Shown in pieces: positions 48,049-57,130 of a stretch of 64,000 nt of DNA. This DNA is from CAVUCH01 sp963739995. GTDB taxonomy: Bacteria; Acidobacteriota; Vicinamibacteria; Vicinamibacterales; JAENWD01. The translations under genes and the position numbers were made by a program. The notes under the pieces were generated by a model that was not told where the DNA came from, did no database searches, and worked only from the letters and a program-made list of their open reading frames with translations. How positions within the stretch are numbered: the stretch's first letter is position 1; every line of letters starts with the position of its first letter. Where the stretch lies: contig CAVUCH010000019.1 in assembly GCA_963739995.1 (NCBI GenBank), positions 62,001 through 126,000 on the forward strand, given 5' to 3'.

Positions 48049-50322
48049 TCACTTGATCACCACGATCTCCGCTTTAGCGTCGTTGCGCTCGACACGCACG
48101 CCGAGATCGCGCGGCTGCCGCTCGAGCACGAGGTCCACCGAGCCCTGCCCGATCCGCAGGCCTTCGAGCCGCACCTGCGGCAGGAACTCCGGCAGAAAGC
48201 CGTTGTTGATGCTGATTCGACGCGCGGCGCCGTCGATGGACAACCCGAGCGTCGCCTGGAGCAGCATGAAGACGGCCCCGGCCGACCACGCCTGGGGCGA
48301 GCACGCCACGGGGTACAGCGTCGGCCCTTCCCCGGCCCGCCGGTGGAACCCGCAGAAGAGCTCAGGCATGCGGTAGTCGACGAACAGGCTGGCATCGAAG
48401 AGTCCGGCGAGGAGGCGTGCGGCCGGCGCCCGGATGCCGTAGCGCGCGAAGCCCGCCCCGATGATGGCGTTGTCGTGCGGCCAGATCGAGCCGTTGTGAT
48501 ACGACATCGGGTTGTAGCGTCTCTCGTTGACTGCCAGCGTCCGGACGCCCCATCCCGTGAAGAACGCCTCTCCCATCAGCGTTTCGGCCACGCGGCGCGC
48601 GCGGGCGGGGTGGGCGATGCCGGTGAACAGGCAATGGCCGGCGTTCGAGGCGCGCACGCAGCACGGACGCTTCGTCCCATCGAGCGCCAGCGCATACGTG
48701 CCGAGAGCGTCCGACCAGAATGCTCGCTCGAACCGCTCGCGCAACTCCTTGGCCTGGCGCGCCAGCGCGCGGGCGCGGTCGTCGAAGCCCAGTAACCCCG
48801 CGAGCCGGGCCCCCTGTCGTTTGGCCTCGAACACGTAGCCCTGCACCTCGCAGAGCGCAATCGGCCCGTCCGCGAGCGTGCCATCCTCATGGCTGACCGA
48901 GTCGCTCGAGTCCTTCCATCCCTGGTGCACGAGCCCGGTCGGGTTGCGGCGTGCGTACTCGACGAAGCCGTCGCGGTCCAGGTCGCCGTGTTCGTCGATC
49001 CACCAGAGCGCCCGGTCCACGTGTTCCCACAGGCCAGCGATGAACTCCCGGTCGCCGGTGCGCGTGTAGTAGTAGCCCGCGAGGATGACGAACAGCGGCG
49101 TCGAGTCGACGCTGCCGTAGTACCGCCCGAAGGGCACCTCGCCAAGACGCGCCATCTCACCGCTGCGTGTCTCGTGCAGGATTTTCCCGGGCTCGGCGTC
49201 CTGCTCCTCGCTGACAACCCGTGCCTGTGTGGCCGCAAGGTACGCGAGCGTGCCGCGCGCCAGATCGGGGTTCGCCCAGAGCACCTCGAGCGCCGTGATG
49301 ATGCCGTCGCGACCGAACGGGGTGCTGAACCACGGGACACCGGCATACACGTACGACCCGGTGGGCATGTCGCTGGTCATCATCTGGATGTCGGCCGCCG
49401 ACCGGTTGCTCCACTCGTTGAACTGCTCGTTGGCGGTGAACAGGGTGCACCACTCCCCGCGCCGCCTCGCACCGCTTCCGGCGGCGGCTTCACACGCGTC
49501 GTCGAACGTCCGTGTGGAACCGTGGCCCTCCGGGCCCTCGCACCGGATCGCCAGCGTGAGCGTGTGCACCTGGTGCGGCGCAAGCTCGAGATGAAACCGG
49601 GCATGGTCGCCGGTTACGGCAGTGGGCGCCGGATCGAACATCAGAACGGTGGCGCGCTGCGCGCCGTCGAGACCTTCGTAGGCCAGCCGCACCCCATCCG
49701 GAGTCACCGACGGCGGGAGCAATCGTCCGCGGCGCTCCCGTCTGAGCCCCCGCACTTCGAAGATGTCCGAGTAATCGGCCCCGAATTCCATCATGAGCGT
49801 AGCTGTCGTCGCTGCCCCGCCGTAGTTCACGATGCGGAGCCGCTCGTACCACTGCCCCTCCCAGAGGAATCGGGAGCGATAGATGTGCAGCAGGTCGCGC
49901 GGGAAGAGGACCACGCCGTCGCTTACCTGGTCGGGATTGGTCAGGTCGGCGCCGAAGAGGTCGTTCTGTTGACGCACGCGTGAGCTGAGCAGCAGCGGAC
50001 GCTGGCCGTTGATCGTCTGGCGCAGCAGCGACAGGTGCCGCGTGCCCCCGTGGAAGTACCCCTGTTCCCCGGCCCCGAAGGGCGCGACATCCCCCTGCAT
50101 GTCGAACACGGCGAAGCTGTCCCCATCCTTCAGCACGTGCCGCCGCTCCTGCAGCAGTGACGAAGTCGCACGGATGTAGAACTGGTCGTGATACTGGATG
50201 ACGTCATCCACGGCGATCGATTCTCCGGGCGGATGTGGGCGCTTAGGACGATCGGGCTCCCGCGGCGCCGCCGGTTCCACGTGCGTCGTCCGGCCGTGCG
50301 ACGCATTCCGGCATCTCGCCAC
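48049..50322 (-). CDS. Amylo-alpha-1,6-glucosidase-type (glycogen debranching) protein
   Basis: The 757-residue protein matches bacterial debranching-type glycosidases. An N-terminal domain (FYIRATSSLLQERRHVLK, VFDMQGDVAPFG) is followed by an (alpha/alpha)6 barrel with YVYAGVPWFSTPFGRDGIIT, YGSVDSTPLFVILAGYYY, GLVHQGWKDSSDSVSHEDG, and HNGSIWPHDNAIIGAGFARYG. Acids in the GRDG, DSTP and WPHDN motifs are the usual active-site set for hydrolysing alpha-1,6 linkages. No signal peptide is seen, so it is cytoplasmic. It overlaps the end of the upstream glycosyltransferase. The start is uncertain: GTG at 50322 (used) or GTG at 50277. The first 37 residues are proline/arginine-rich and not family-like. 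Confidence 0.82.
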   Translation of the reverse strand: MARCRNASHGRTTHVEPAAPREPDRPKRPHPPGESIAVDDVIQYHDQFYIRATSSLLQERRHVLKDGDSFAVFDMQGDVAPFGAGEQGYFHGGTRHLSLLRQTINGQRPLLLSSRVRQQNDLFGADLTNPDQVSDGVVLFPRDLLHIYRSRFLWEGQWYERLRIVNYGGAATTATLMMEFGADYSDIFEVRGLRRERRGRLLPPSVTPDGVRLAYEGLDGAQRATVLMFDPAPTAVTGDHARFHLELAPHQVHTLTLAIRCEGPEGHGSTRTFDDACEAAAGSGARRRGEWCTLFTANEQFNEWSNRSAADIQMMTSDMPTGSYVYAGVPWFSTPFGRDGIITALEVLWANPDLARGTLAYLAATQARVVSEEQDAEPGKILHETRSGEMARLGEVPFGRYYGSVDSTPLFVILAGYYYTRTGDREFIAGLWEHVDRALWWIDEHGDLDRDGFVEYARRNPTGLVHQGWKDSSDSVSHEDGTLADGPIALCEVQGYVFEAKRQGARLAGLLGFDDRARALARQAKELRERFERAFWSDALGTYALALDGTKRPCCVRASNAGHCLFTGIAHPARARRVAETLMGEAFFTGWGVRTLAVNERRYNPMSYHNGSIWPHDNAIIGAGFARYGIRAPAARLLAGLFDASLFVDYRMPELFCGFHRRAGEGPTLYPVACSPQAWSAGAVFMLLQATLGLSIDGAARRISINNGFLPEFLPQVRLEGLRIGQGSVDLVLERQPRDLGVRVERNDAKAEIVVIK

Positions 50323-51331
50323 GGGCCGCTGCGAGGAACAGCGCCTCGTAGCGCCGGACCATCACGTCGAGTCCGAAATGAGTGTCCACGTACGCGCGGC
50401 AGCGCGCCGGATCGATGTCCAGGTGGACCGCACGCTGCGCCATCTCTGCCGAATCGGCGCACAAGTAGCCGTTTACCCCATTCTCAATGAGCTCCAGCAT
50501 GGAGCCACCCGGCAACGCGAGCACAGGAGTGCCGCATGCCATGGCCTCGATCACGACCAGCCCGAACGGCTCATCCCACTGAATCGGAAAGAGCATTGCG
50601 CGGGCATGGGCGAGCAGCTCGTTCTTGGCGGCGAAGTCTGCCTCGCCGACGTACTGAATCTGGCCGCCATCCACGTACGGCGCAACCTGGTGTTCCCAGT
50701 ACTCGCGGAACGCGGGCTGTATTTCCCCCGCAATTTTCAGCGGCAGACCAGTTCGCCGCGCGATGTCGATGGCCAGGTGCGTGCCCTTCAGTGGCGCAAT
50801 GCGCCCGAGAAACAACAGGTAATCACGCTTGTGCGGCTCGAACGTGTAGTCCGTCACACGCAGCCCGTGACGGATGGTGCAGAGCCGCGGCATCGAATGC
50901 TGCCGCCGCTGGAACTCCGAGATGGCCACGTAGTTAATATCGGGGTACTGCTCGTACACCGCCGAGAGCGACGCCTCGTGCGGATGATGGAGCGTCTTCA
51001 CAGCGGCCGCGCGCACAAACGGGGTGAACATCGTTGCGAGCGTATCGTTCAGGTGAACGACGTCGAAATCGTCGCCCAGGTCACGCATCGCCCAGGCGGT
51101 GTGCACGAGGCTCTTCAGCGTCCCGCTGCCGGGATCGGCGAGCGGCCAATCCGACGTCTGGTACAGCCAGCGCACCTCGCACGGAAGGCGCGATTCTCCG
51201 TTGGCATACGCGACGACGTCGTGACCGAGCTCGGTCAGCCCCGTCGCGAGCTGCGCGATGAACAGTTCCGTTCCGCCGTACTTTGGCGGCGGCACCGGGA
51301 TGAACGGAGGAGCGATGATGGCAACGCGCAT
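50243..51331 (-). CDS. Family-4 glycosyltransferase
   Basis: This 362-residue GT-B fold enzyme has an N-terminal Rossmann domain (VAIIAPPFIPVPPPKYGGTE) and a C-terminal nucleotide-sugar domain with the EX7E motif EPFGLVVIEAMACGTPVLA (E254 and E262). It would transfer a sugar from a nucleotide donor to an acceptor, probably forming trehalose-, sucrose- or glycogen-related products, given the following debranching gene. The ATG at 51331 starts directly at the family N-terminus MRVAIIAPP. It overlaps the debranching gene by up to 80 bp, so the two are probably one operon. The specific donor and acceptor cannot be told. Confidence 0.85.
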   Translation of the reverse strand: MRVAIIAPPFIPVPPPKYGGTELFIAQLATGLTELGHDVVAYANGESRLPCEVRWLYQTSDWPLADPGSGTLKSLVHTAWAMRDLGDDFDVVHLNDTLATMFTPFVRAAAVKTLHHPHEASLSAVYEQYPDINYVAISEFQRRQHSMPRLCTIRHGLRVTDYTFEPHKRDYLLFLGRIAPLKGTHLAIDIARRTGLPLKIAGEIQPAFREYWEHQVAPYVDGGQIQYVGEADFAAKNELLAHARAMLFPIQWDEPFGLVVIEAMACGTPVLALPGGSMLELIENGVNGYLCADSAEMAQRAVHLDIDPARCRAYVDTHFGLDVMVRRYEALFLAAARGEMPECVARPDDARGTGGAAGARSS

Positions 51332-51466
51332 TGCGTCTGGGCGAGGCCTCGTGTGGCGAAGCGATGCACGCGATCACAGATGCGCGAATCGGCGGACCGC
51401 AGTTCCCGCGGGGCGGAGAGCCGCTCGTCCGGCTCCCCGCCCCGCGGGTGTTCCCGTCCGTCAGCG

Positions 51467-52045
51467 CTACACGCCTGACGGTGTTGCTGGACAGCTACCC
51501 GAAATCTGCTTCATGGAGCTCACCTCGAACTCCGGGAGGTCGACTCGATCGTGTCCGACGGCACGGTCGGTCGGAGTCGTGGAAGCGCCGGTCGCAGTCT
51601 TGGCGTCGCCCGGTTCGGCGTCGATCCGCCCCGTGACCTCCACCCGCTTGCCGACCGCTGCGCTCAGCTGCTCGTCGGCGATCTTCTCGAGCTTGTACAT
51701 CGCGCCACTCTTGCCCGTCGCGGTGCCCGAGGTGCCCGCCGTCCCGGAAGTGCCCGTCGTCCCGGACGTGCCCGTCGTCGACTCCGCGCTGGCGGATGCG
51801 CTCGGCTTCACATCGGCAAGGATGTAGTCCTCGAGCACACCCGATTTCTCCGCGGGATTGGGCGCGCGGCCAGGAACGTCTTTCTCACGATAGACGCAGC
51901 CGGTCAGAACGGTTGTGCCCTTCTCAGCGGCTGCGGACGTCTGCGCGGATGACGTCGCAGGCGCTTGAGAGCCTGAGGGCGTCTGTGCCGCCATCGCAGT
52001 ACCGAAGCACGCTACGGCAGCGCTTGCCAGTATGAGTCTCTTCAT
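51467..52045 (-). CDS. Secreted hypothetical protein with TGTSGT repeats
   Basis: This 192-residue protein has a signal peptide (ends ATAMAAQ). A domain starting VLTGCVYREKDVPGR with one cysteine is followed by a threonine/glycine/serine linker of three six-residue TGTSGT-like units, encoded by tandem 18-bp repeats around 51728-51779. The C-terminal part has MYKLEKIADEQL and GKRVEVTGRID. A strong AAGGAGGA precedes the ATG at 52045. The function is unknown. Similar small secreted proteins with a VTGRI-type ending occur in acidobacterial genomes, as I recall. The repeat linker may vary in length between strains. Confidence 0.75.
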   Translation of the reverse strand: MKRLILASAAVACFGTAMAAQTPSGSQAPATSSAQTSAAAEKGTTVLTGCVYREKDVPGRAPNPAEKSGVLEDYILADVKPSASASAESTTGTSGTTGTSGTAGTSGTATGKSGAMYKLEKIADEQLSAAVGKRVEVTGRIDAEPGDAKTATGASTTPTDRAVGHDRVDLPEFEVSSMKQISGSCPATPSGV

Positions 52046-52321
52046 CAGTATCCTCCTTCGTAAGCTGCGCATGGCTGGACCGTAAGCGGCGAGGCCCAGC
52101 ACCCCGATACGTTGCAACGCGGGTGCCGCAAGTCAGCGCAGCTCATCGTTGACGCTTACGGCCGAGCAGCCAATGCTCAGTCTCACTTCCATACACCGGC
52201 AGCTGTTCATAACGCTGAAACGGCAGTCCGGCGGACGCTTCCGGCGGCGTCACACTTCTTTCACATCTCTGCGACGCTCTCTTCACCGCCTTCCCTTTCA
52301 ATGACGGGAGAGGAAAACGCA
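52046..52321. promoter_or_regulatory. Divergent control region between secreted protein and sensor-kinase genes
   Basis: This interval carries no credible gene besides the leader ORF that follows it. It holds the promoters of both flanking units. A TTGACG hexamer at 52149 on the plus strand is a possible -35 element, but no convincing -10 follows at the usual distance. Confidence 0.35.
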
Positions 52322-52372
52322 ATGAACAAGGCGGCTGGTCTCAGCCCTATCGAGGCGCTGGGGTTCGAGTGA
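52322..52372 (+). CDS. Possible 16-residue leader peptide coupled to the sensor kinase
   Basis: A short frame, ATG at 52322 preceded by GAGAGGAAAACGC, encodes MNKAAGLSPIEALGFE and ends in a TGA that overlaps the GTG start at 52369 by four bases (GTGA). The placement suggests translational coupling, or a relic of a longer gene. There is no other evidence of expression. Confidence 0.35.
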   Translation: MNKAAGLSPIEALGFE

Positions 52373-53902
52373 TCGCCTATCCTCGACCTGAGACGTTCCG
52401 GGAAAGGCGGCATGCACGCGTGCTCATGAGCCTCACGTCCGCGCCGGCATCCTTGCGCTGGTTCCGAAGCTTCTACTGGCGCATCGCCACCAGCTTCGTT
52501 CTCGTGATGCTCGCGGTCATCGTGGCGCAGAGCCTCATGTTCGGCTACATGATCTCGCGCTGGAACGCGCAGGACCCGAGCCGTTCGGCGAAGAACGTTG
52601 CCAGCGCGGCTGCGGCCGACGTGGGTGCCGCGCTCGAAGCGGACCGCGAGCTGGATCTCGCCGCGCACCTCCAGACGCGCTACGGACGCGGGCCCTACGG
52701 CGTGTTTGTCGTCACCCGCGATGGCCGCGTGGCCAGCAACGGCATCGGCAGGCTGCCGCCGGAAGTTCTCAGATCGGCGGAAGCCGGTACTCGCTGGAGC
52801 GAGCCCCCGAATGCAGAGGCGCCTGCCGCGGCTCACCGGCCCTGTCGTGACGGCTCCGATTCAGATCAATGGCGAGCTCGAAGGGCTCGTCGTGCTGCCG
52901 CCGCGGCGTGGCGGCGTGCTGATGACGCTCCGGCGCTGGCTCTCCTGGCCGGGCACGATCGTGCTCGTTGCGGGCACGATCCTCGCGGCCGTGGTCGTGT
53001 TCGCCCCGGCCCGCCGCCGGTTGATGGCGCTGGAACACGCAACGGAACGACTTGGCCGAGGAGACCTCAACGTACGCGCGCCTGAAGACGGCGTGGACGA
53101 GATCGCCCGTGTCGCGCAGGCGTTCAACCGGATGGCGCACGAGCTCGCCGTGCGTCAGGAGGCGTTGCGCACATCCGATCGGCTGCGGCGGCAGATGCTT
53201 GCCGACGTCTCCCACGAGCTCAAGACGCCGCTCACGTCCATCCGGGCCTACATCGAAACGCTGCAGATGCCGGAGATAGCCGCTGACCCCGAGCGGCGCG
53301 CCCGTTACTTCGACACGATCGCGCAGGAGACCCGGCGTCTGGATCGCATCGTGAGCGACTTGCTCGATCTCGCGCGGTACGAGAACGGCGTCGGCACGCT
53401 CGAGCCGCGGGTCTTTTCAGTCGAGCGGTTGTTCCAGCAGGTCGCGGCGCGCCGCGAACGCGACGCCGATGCCCGCTCCGTCACGATCGCCACGAACGTC
53501 GCCGGGATGGCGGACCAGGTATTCGCCGACCCCCACCGGATCGATCAGGTCATCGACAACCTCGTCGCTAATGCGCTGCGGCACACGCCGGCGGGTGGAC
53601 GGATCACCCTGAGCTCCAGGCGCGCCGGTGACGCTGTATTACTGACGGTAGCCGATACGGGCGAAGGCCTCGCGCCGGAACACCTCCCGCACGTGTTCGA
53701 CCGGTTCTACAAGGTGGATCCCGCGCGGCCGGGCGGCACCGCGGGCAGCGGCCTCGGGCTGTCGATTGTCAAGGCGATCGTTGAACGCCACGGCGGCACT
53801 GTACGTGTGGTAAGCGAGCCGGGACGAACCGAGTTCACGGTCGCGTTGCCCCAGGGCGCCAACGCGGTCCCGCCGGATCAGCCGACGTCCGCAAACTTGT
53901 AG
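52369..53902 (+). CDS. Two-component sensor histidine kinase, frameshifted
   Basis: This is a membrane sensor kinase of about 510 residues. Its first helix is FYWRIATSFVLVMLAVIVAQ and it has a periplasmic sensor. A second helix (TIVLVAGTILAAVVVFAPA) precedes a HAMP region (HATERLGRGDLNVRAPEDG), the phosphoacceptor block DVSHELKTPLTS and HATPase motifs (NLVANALRHTPAGG, VADTGEGL, GSGLGLSIVKAIV). One extra C in the run of five at 52804-52808 splits the gene; corrected reading is SEPRMQRRLPRLTGP. The GTG at 52369 is chosen because it overlaps the leader's stop; ATG 52426 is an alternative. Its response regulator lies face to face with it, with the 3' ends overlapping by 25 bp. Confidence 0.86.
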
Positions 53903-54612
53903 CCGACACCCCAGGCGGTGAGGATCAGCTCGGGATCGTGCGGGTCCTGTTCGATCTTCTTCCGCACGCGGCTGACGATCGTATCGACGGTGCGCTCGGT
54001 CACATACGTGTCGTCACTCCACGCTTTCTGCAGGAGCGCCGCCCGCGGGAACACCACGCCCGGCCGTGACGCGAGCTGATACAGCACGTCGAACTCCTGC
54101 TTCGTCAGTTCGACGCGCTCGCCGCGTACCATCACCTCCCGCCGCTCGACGTCGATGCTGACCTGCCCCGCACCGGTGCGCCGTGTCAGCCGCGTGGCGC
54201 CGCCGGGCACCGCGTCGGCGGAGCGCCGGTGCCGGCGCATGAGGGCGCTGATACGCGCCTGCAGTTCGCGGACGCCGAACGGCTTCGTCAGGTAGTCGTC
54301 CGCACCGCTCTCGAGACCGACCACCGTGTCCGACTCACTGTCGCGGGCGGTCAGCATCAGAATCGGGGTGTCCACGTTGGGTCCCTCCTTCCGCGCCGCA
54401 CGGCAAAGCGACACCCCATCGAGGCCCGGGAGCATGACGTCCAGGAGCAGCAAATCGAACCGCTGCTGCCGGATCCGGTCGAGCGCCTGGCGCCCATCGG
54501 CCACGCCTTCGATCTCGAACCCCGCCAGACCGAGATGGAGGCTGAGGATCTCGCGAATCGCCTGATCGTCCTCGACGACGAGAGCGCACAGGCGGGCGCC
54601 GGGAGTATTCAC
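53878..54612 (-). CDS. OmpR-family response regulator
   Basis: This 244-residue protein has a receiver domain with acidic pair VVEDD, phosphorylated aspartate in LLLLDVMLPGLDG (D57 region), switch TAR and KPFGVREL. A winged-helix output domain follows (VELTKQEFDVLYQLASRPGVVF, TVDTIVSRVRKKIE, ILTAWGVGYKF). It would bind DNA when phosphorylated by the convergent kinase at 52369-53902. The two stops overlap by 25 bp, an unusual convergent arrangement for a pair that is normally co-directional. The start ATG at 54612 is followed by a short leader before the receiver. It may pair with another kinase. Confidence 0.93.
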   Translation of the reverse strand: MNTPGARLCALVVEDDQAIREILSLHLGLAGFEIEGVADGRQALDRIRQQRFDLLLLDVMLPGLDGVSLCRAARKEGPNVDTPILMLTARDSESDTVVGLESGADDYLTKPFGVRELQARISALMRRHRRSADAVPGGATRLTRRTGAGQVSIDVERREVMVRGERVELTKQEFDVLYQLASRPGVVFPRAALLQKAWSDDTYVTERTVDTIVSRVRKKIEQDPHDPELILTAWGVGYKFADVG

Positions 54613-54815
54613 CGACTTATTCTCACCCCGCGGCGGCGCCGTTGCGGGGTGAGACGGACCTCCGGCGGGTTCTCTGACGATGATGGGCCCGGTAACCCGG
54701 CCGAACTTGGAGGGCGCAGGCCCGGTGACCTGGGCTGTTCTCTGAAGGGCAGACCCCGGGGACCCGGGCCGTTGGAGCAGTCAACCCCGGGCCGAAGCGG
54801 CCCCGGCCACCTCAA

Positions 54816-55052
54816 TCACCGGGAAGAATCGCCCTCGAGGCTGCCAATCTCGACGCGTATCGAGGCGGCTGAGCGATCGATGGCGTGCAGGTCTTCGGCC
54901 ACGGCGTGCGTATCGAGATGCCCGCTCACACACCGGGTGAGCACCCGCCTGGCGTCGGCAATGAGCGCCTCGGCGTATCGCTGCACGGTGCGTAAGGTTT
55001 CCACCGTCCCGTCACCGCGCAGGCGCGAAGGGGTGTTACTCAGTTCGCTCAT
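54816..55052 (-). CDS. Small hypothetical protein
   Basis: This 78-residue frame starts at the ATG at 55052, with AGGAGGG 6 bases upstream, the best evidence that it is real. It reads MSELSNTPSRLRGDGTVETL, then an amphipathic region (VQRYAEALIADARRVLTRCV) and an acidic end (DRSAASIRVEIGSLEGDSSR). I do not recognise a family. Predominantly helical, no signal peptide or membrane segment. It lies in the gap between the response-regulator gene and a permease relic. Confidence 0.5.
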   Translation of the reverse strand: MSELSNTPSRLRGDGTVETLRTVQRYAEALIADARRVLTRCVSGHLDTHAVAEDLHAIDRSAASIRVEIGSLEGDSSR

Positions 55053-55246
55053 GGTTCCCTCCTGAGCGTCACGGGTGTTCCCGGCGTTCATCCGCAGACC
55101 GGCGGATTCCCTTCCCGATCGGCGCGTGGAGCGCCCCACTTCCAGTCGGCAGCCAGGACAAGCGAAGCCCGACCGGTTCGACCGGGACGAATTGGGTCGC
55201 TTGTAAGCAAAGCGTGCACCACCGCGGCCGTCCAGCGAACGCCGTA

Positions 55247-55321
55247 TTCGTAGCGCAGCGCGAGGATCGGATCGATTTGGCTGGCCCGCCGCGCGGGAAC
55301 GCCCTGAAGTCGGGCCTCCAC
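55247..55321 (-). pseudogene. Relic of an ADOP permease C-terminus
   Basis: Twenty-five codons read VEARLQGVPARRASQIDPIL and end ALRYE. The pattern PARRAxxxDPxxALR is the diagnostic tail of the permeases at 27972, 37398 and 40670. No other part of a permease is found nearby, and the frame continues without a stop at the expected place. It looks like the remaining end of a deleted gene. Confidence 0.55.
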
Positions 55322-55336
55322 CGCTGAAGCAGGGCG

Positions 55337-55867
55337 CTACGCTGGTTGTGCGAGGTACTTGTCCCGCAGGATGGCCATGTGGTGCGCGAGGTGTCCGGCG
55401 GCGATGTAGGCGAGGGCGCGAACGCTGAAGGGATTCCCGCTGGCCATGCCGCGCCTCGTCCACGCCTCCGGCGGGAGGTCGCGGAACAGCTTCAGCGTGG
55501 CACTCCGGACGGCGCGGAACTCGTCGACGTGACTGCGCAGGGAGCGTTCGTCCGCCGCCGCATGCGCGATCGCGATGTTCTGATCGAAGCTGGGGAGCGG
55601 TTCCGTCAGGCCGCGGGCGAACCAGAACGCGCGGAAGACGAAGAGCCGCTCCGTGTCGTTGATGTGGCTCACCACCTGGCGGATCGTCCACTTGTCCGGA
55701 GCGTACCGGTATCGTGACTGCTCCTCGGAGATGCCCTGCAGAAGGGCGGGCGTCTCGACCGATTGGGCCTCGAGGGTCTCGAGGGCATCGGTGCCCGCGA
55801 CCTGGTTGATGTAGAGAAAATGGTCCTCGGCCGCTTCTGTGTGGTCGGGAACCGAAAGCATGGGCAT
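55337..55867 (-). CDS. DinB-like protein
   Basis: This 176-residue protein has the DinB superfamily profile: a helix bundle with histidines in VVSHINDTERLFVFRAFWF and AAGHLAHHMAILRD at the expected first and last metal-binding positions. It begins MPMLSVPDHTEAAEDHFLY. The ATG at 55867 follows GGAGG at 6 bases. Unlike most such proteins the metal-site histidines are all present, so a metal-dependent thiol transferase or hydrolase activity is possible. It ends next to the permease relic; a heptamer array precedes it. Confidence 0.82.
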   Translation of the reverse strand: MPMLSVPDHTEAAEDHFLYINQVAGTDALETLEAQSVETPALLQGISEEQSRYRYAPDKWTIRQVVSHINDTERLFVFRAFWFARGLTEPLPSFDQNIAIAHAAADERSLRSHVDEFRAVRSATLKLFRDLPPEAWTRRGMASGNPFSVRALAYIAAGHLAHHMAILRDKYLAQPA

Positions 55868-55900
55868 GCCGGGCCTCCGTAGGGCCATTCTACTCCCGGC

Positions 55901-56018
<118 letters not shown>

Positions 56019-56025
56019 GACCGTG

Positions 56026-56532
56026 CTACTCGTCCGCGAACCCGAGGTAGAGAGCGGCGGGCACGAGCAGCAGCCAGGCTGCGGCGACGATGGCTGCCGG
56101 GAGTGTCCAGAAGGATGTTGTCACCTGCGCCCAGGTACCGAGCAACCACACGACCCCGCCCCAGGTGTCTGACGCGACGCTGCCCGGGCCCGGGAGCCAC
56201 GGGGCCGCAACCTGCAGCACACCCACCGCCCCGCCCGACGCCGCCGCAAGGACGACGGCCTGTGTGGCGAGCGCGATCCGCTGCAGCCGCCGCGCGTGAT
56301 CCTCGCGAAGGCGGCGGTCGAGGCGCCACCACATGACAGCGGACGACGGCACGCGCGCCGCCACCGTATCGCGTACGTGCTGCGCGCACAGCAATTCGGC
56401 GGCGGCCCGCACCTCGGTACAGCGGGGGCAGGAGACGACGTGTTCCGCCACCTCTGCATCTGCCCCGTCGCGCCATCCACGCCCGACCGCGCAGAGGACA
56501 TCCGCCTCACGCGCACAACACGGCCGGCTCAT
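56026..56532 (-). CDS. Anti-sigma-factor-like zinc-finger membrane protein
   Basis: This 168-residue protein begins with cysteines and histidine in CCAREADVLCAVGRGW and HVVSCPRC, resembling the H-x3-C-x2-C zinc-binding anti-sigma domain. Two hydrophobic helices follow (AVVLAAASGGAVGVLQVAA and LPAAIVAAAWLLLVPAALYL), putting the N-terminus in the cytoplasm. It is probably the anti-sigma factor for the ECF sigma gene directly upstream, 5 bases away on the same strand. The ATG at 56532 has GGAGGTGA upstream. The metal-binding spacing is not perfectly canonical. Confidence 0.72.
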   Translation of the reverse strand: MSRPCCAREADVLCAVGRGWRDGADAEVAEHVVSCPRCTEVRAAAELLCAQHVRDTVAARVPSSAVMWWRLDRRLREDHARRLQRIALATQAVVLAAASGGAVGVLQVAAPWLPGPGSVASDTWGGVVWLLGTWAQVTTSFWTLPAAIVAAAWLLLVPAALYLGFADE

Positions 56533-56537
56533 ACCGG

Positions 56538-57092
56538 TCACCTCCCCCGCCCGCCGAACGCGGCATTGACTCTGTGCAGGCGTGCGGCAAGCCGGCGCCG
56601 GGCGCGGAACAGCATCGCCTTCACGCTCGGCCGCGCGACGCCAAGATGGCTCGCGATCTCGGCGTGGCTCGCGCCGTCGGCATAGGCGAGCCACAGCATG
56701 TCGCGGTCGCGCGGAGCGAGCGTTGCGAGCGCGCGTGCGATGTCAGTCCGCTGCTCCAGGGCGCGTGCGGTGTCTGGTCCCGCATCCTCGCGCCCATCGC
56801 CGTCGCTCAACGGCACGTGCTCGGGGGCCCGGCGGCGATGGGTGTCTGCCAGCAGATTTGCTGCGATCCGGAACAGGTAGTGGACGCGATGGTCCTCGCT
56901 GTCGAAGATGGCGCGGCCCCGCAGCAGGCGGTAGTACGTCTCCTGCAGGAGATCGTCGGCGAGGGCGGCGTCGCCCGTCGCGCGATACAGATAGGCCCAG
57001 GCCTGGCGCGCCGTCCGCTCATAGAACGCCCGGAAGGCGTCCTCGTCCATGACCGGCGCGGCATCCGCGGTCACCGGCACGGCGGCATCCAT
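56538..57092 (-). CDS. ECF-type RNA polymerase sigma factor
   Basis: This 184-residue sigma factor has region 2 (ARQAWAYLYRATGDAALADDLLQETYYRLL, RVHYLFRIAANLLADTHRR) and region 4 (LATLAPRDRDMLWLAYADGASHAEIASHLGV with the DNA-binding helix). Between them is a variable acidic linker. It directs RNA polymerase to a small regulon, probably kept inactive by the downstream anti-sigma protein. The start is uncertain: ATG at 57092 is used, although ATGs at 57113 and 57050 also fit. The hypothetical membrane protein upstream ends 38 bp before it and may be co-transcribed. Confidence 0.88.
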   Translation of the reverse strand: MDAAVPVTADAAPVMDEDAFRAFYERTARQAWAYLYRATGDAALADDLLQETYYRLLRGRAIFDSEDHRVHYLFRIAANLLADTHRRRAPEHVPLSDGDGREDAGPDTARALEQRTDIARALATLAPRDRDMLWLAYADGASHAEIASHLGVARPSVKAMLFRARRRLAARLHRVNAAFGGRGR

Positions 57093-57130
57093 GTACGCGA
57101 GCCCTGGGCGCATTACGGCACGAGCATGAA

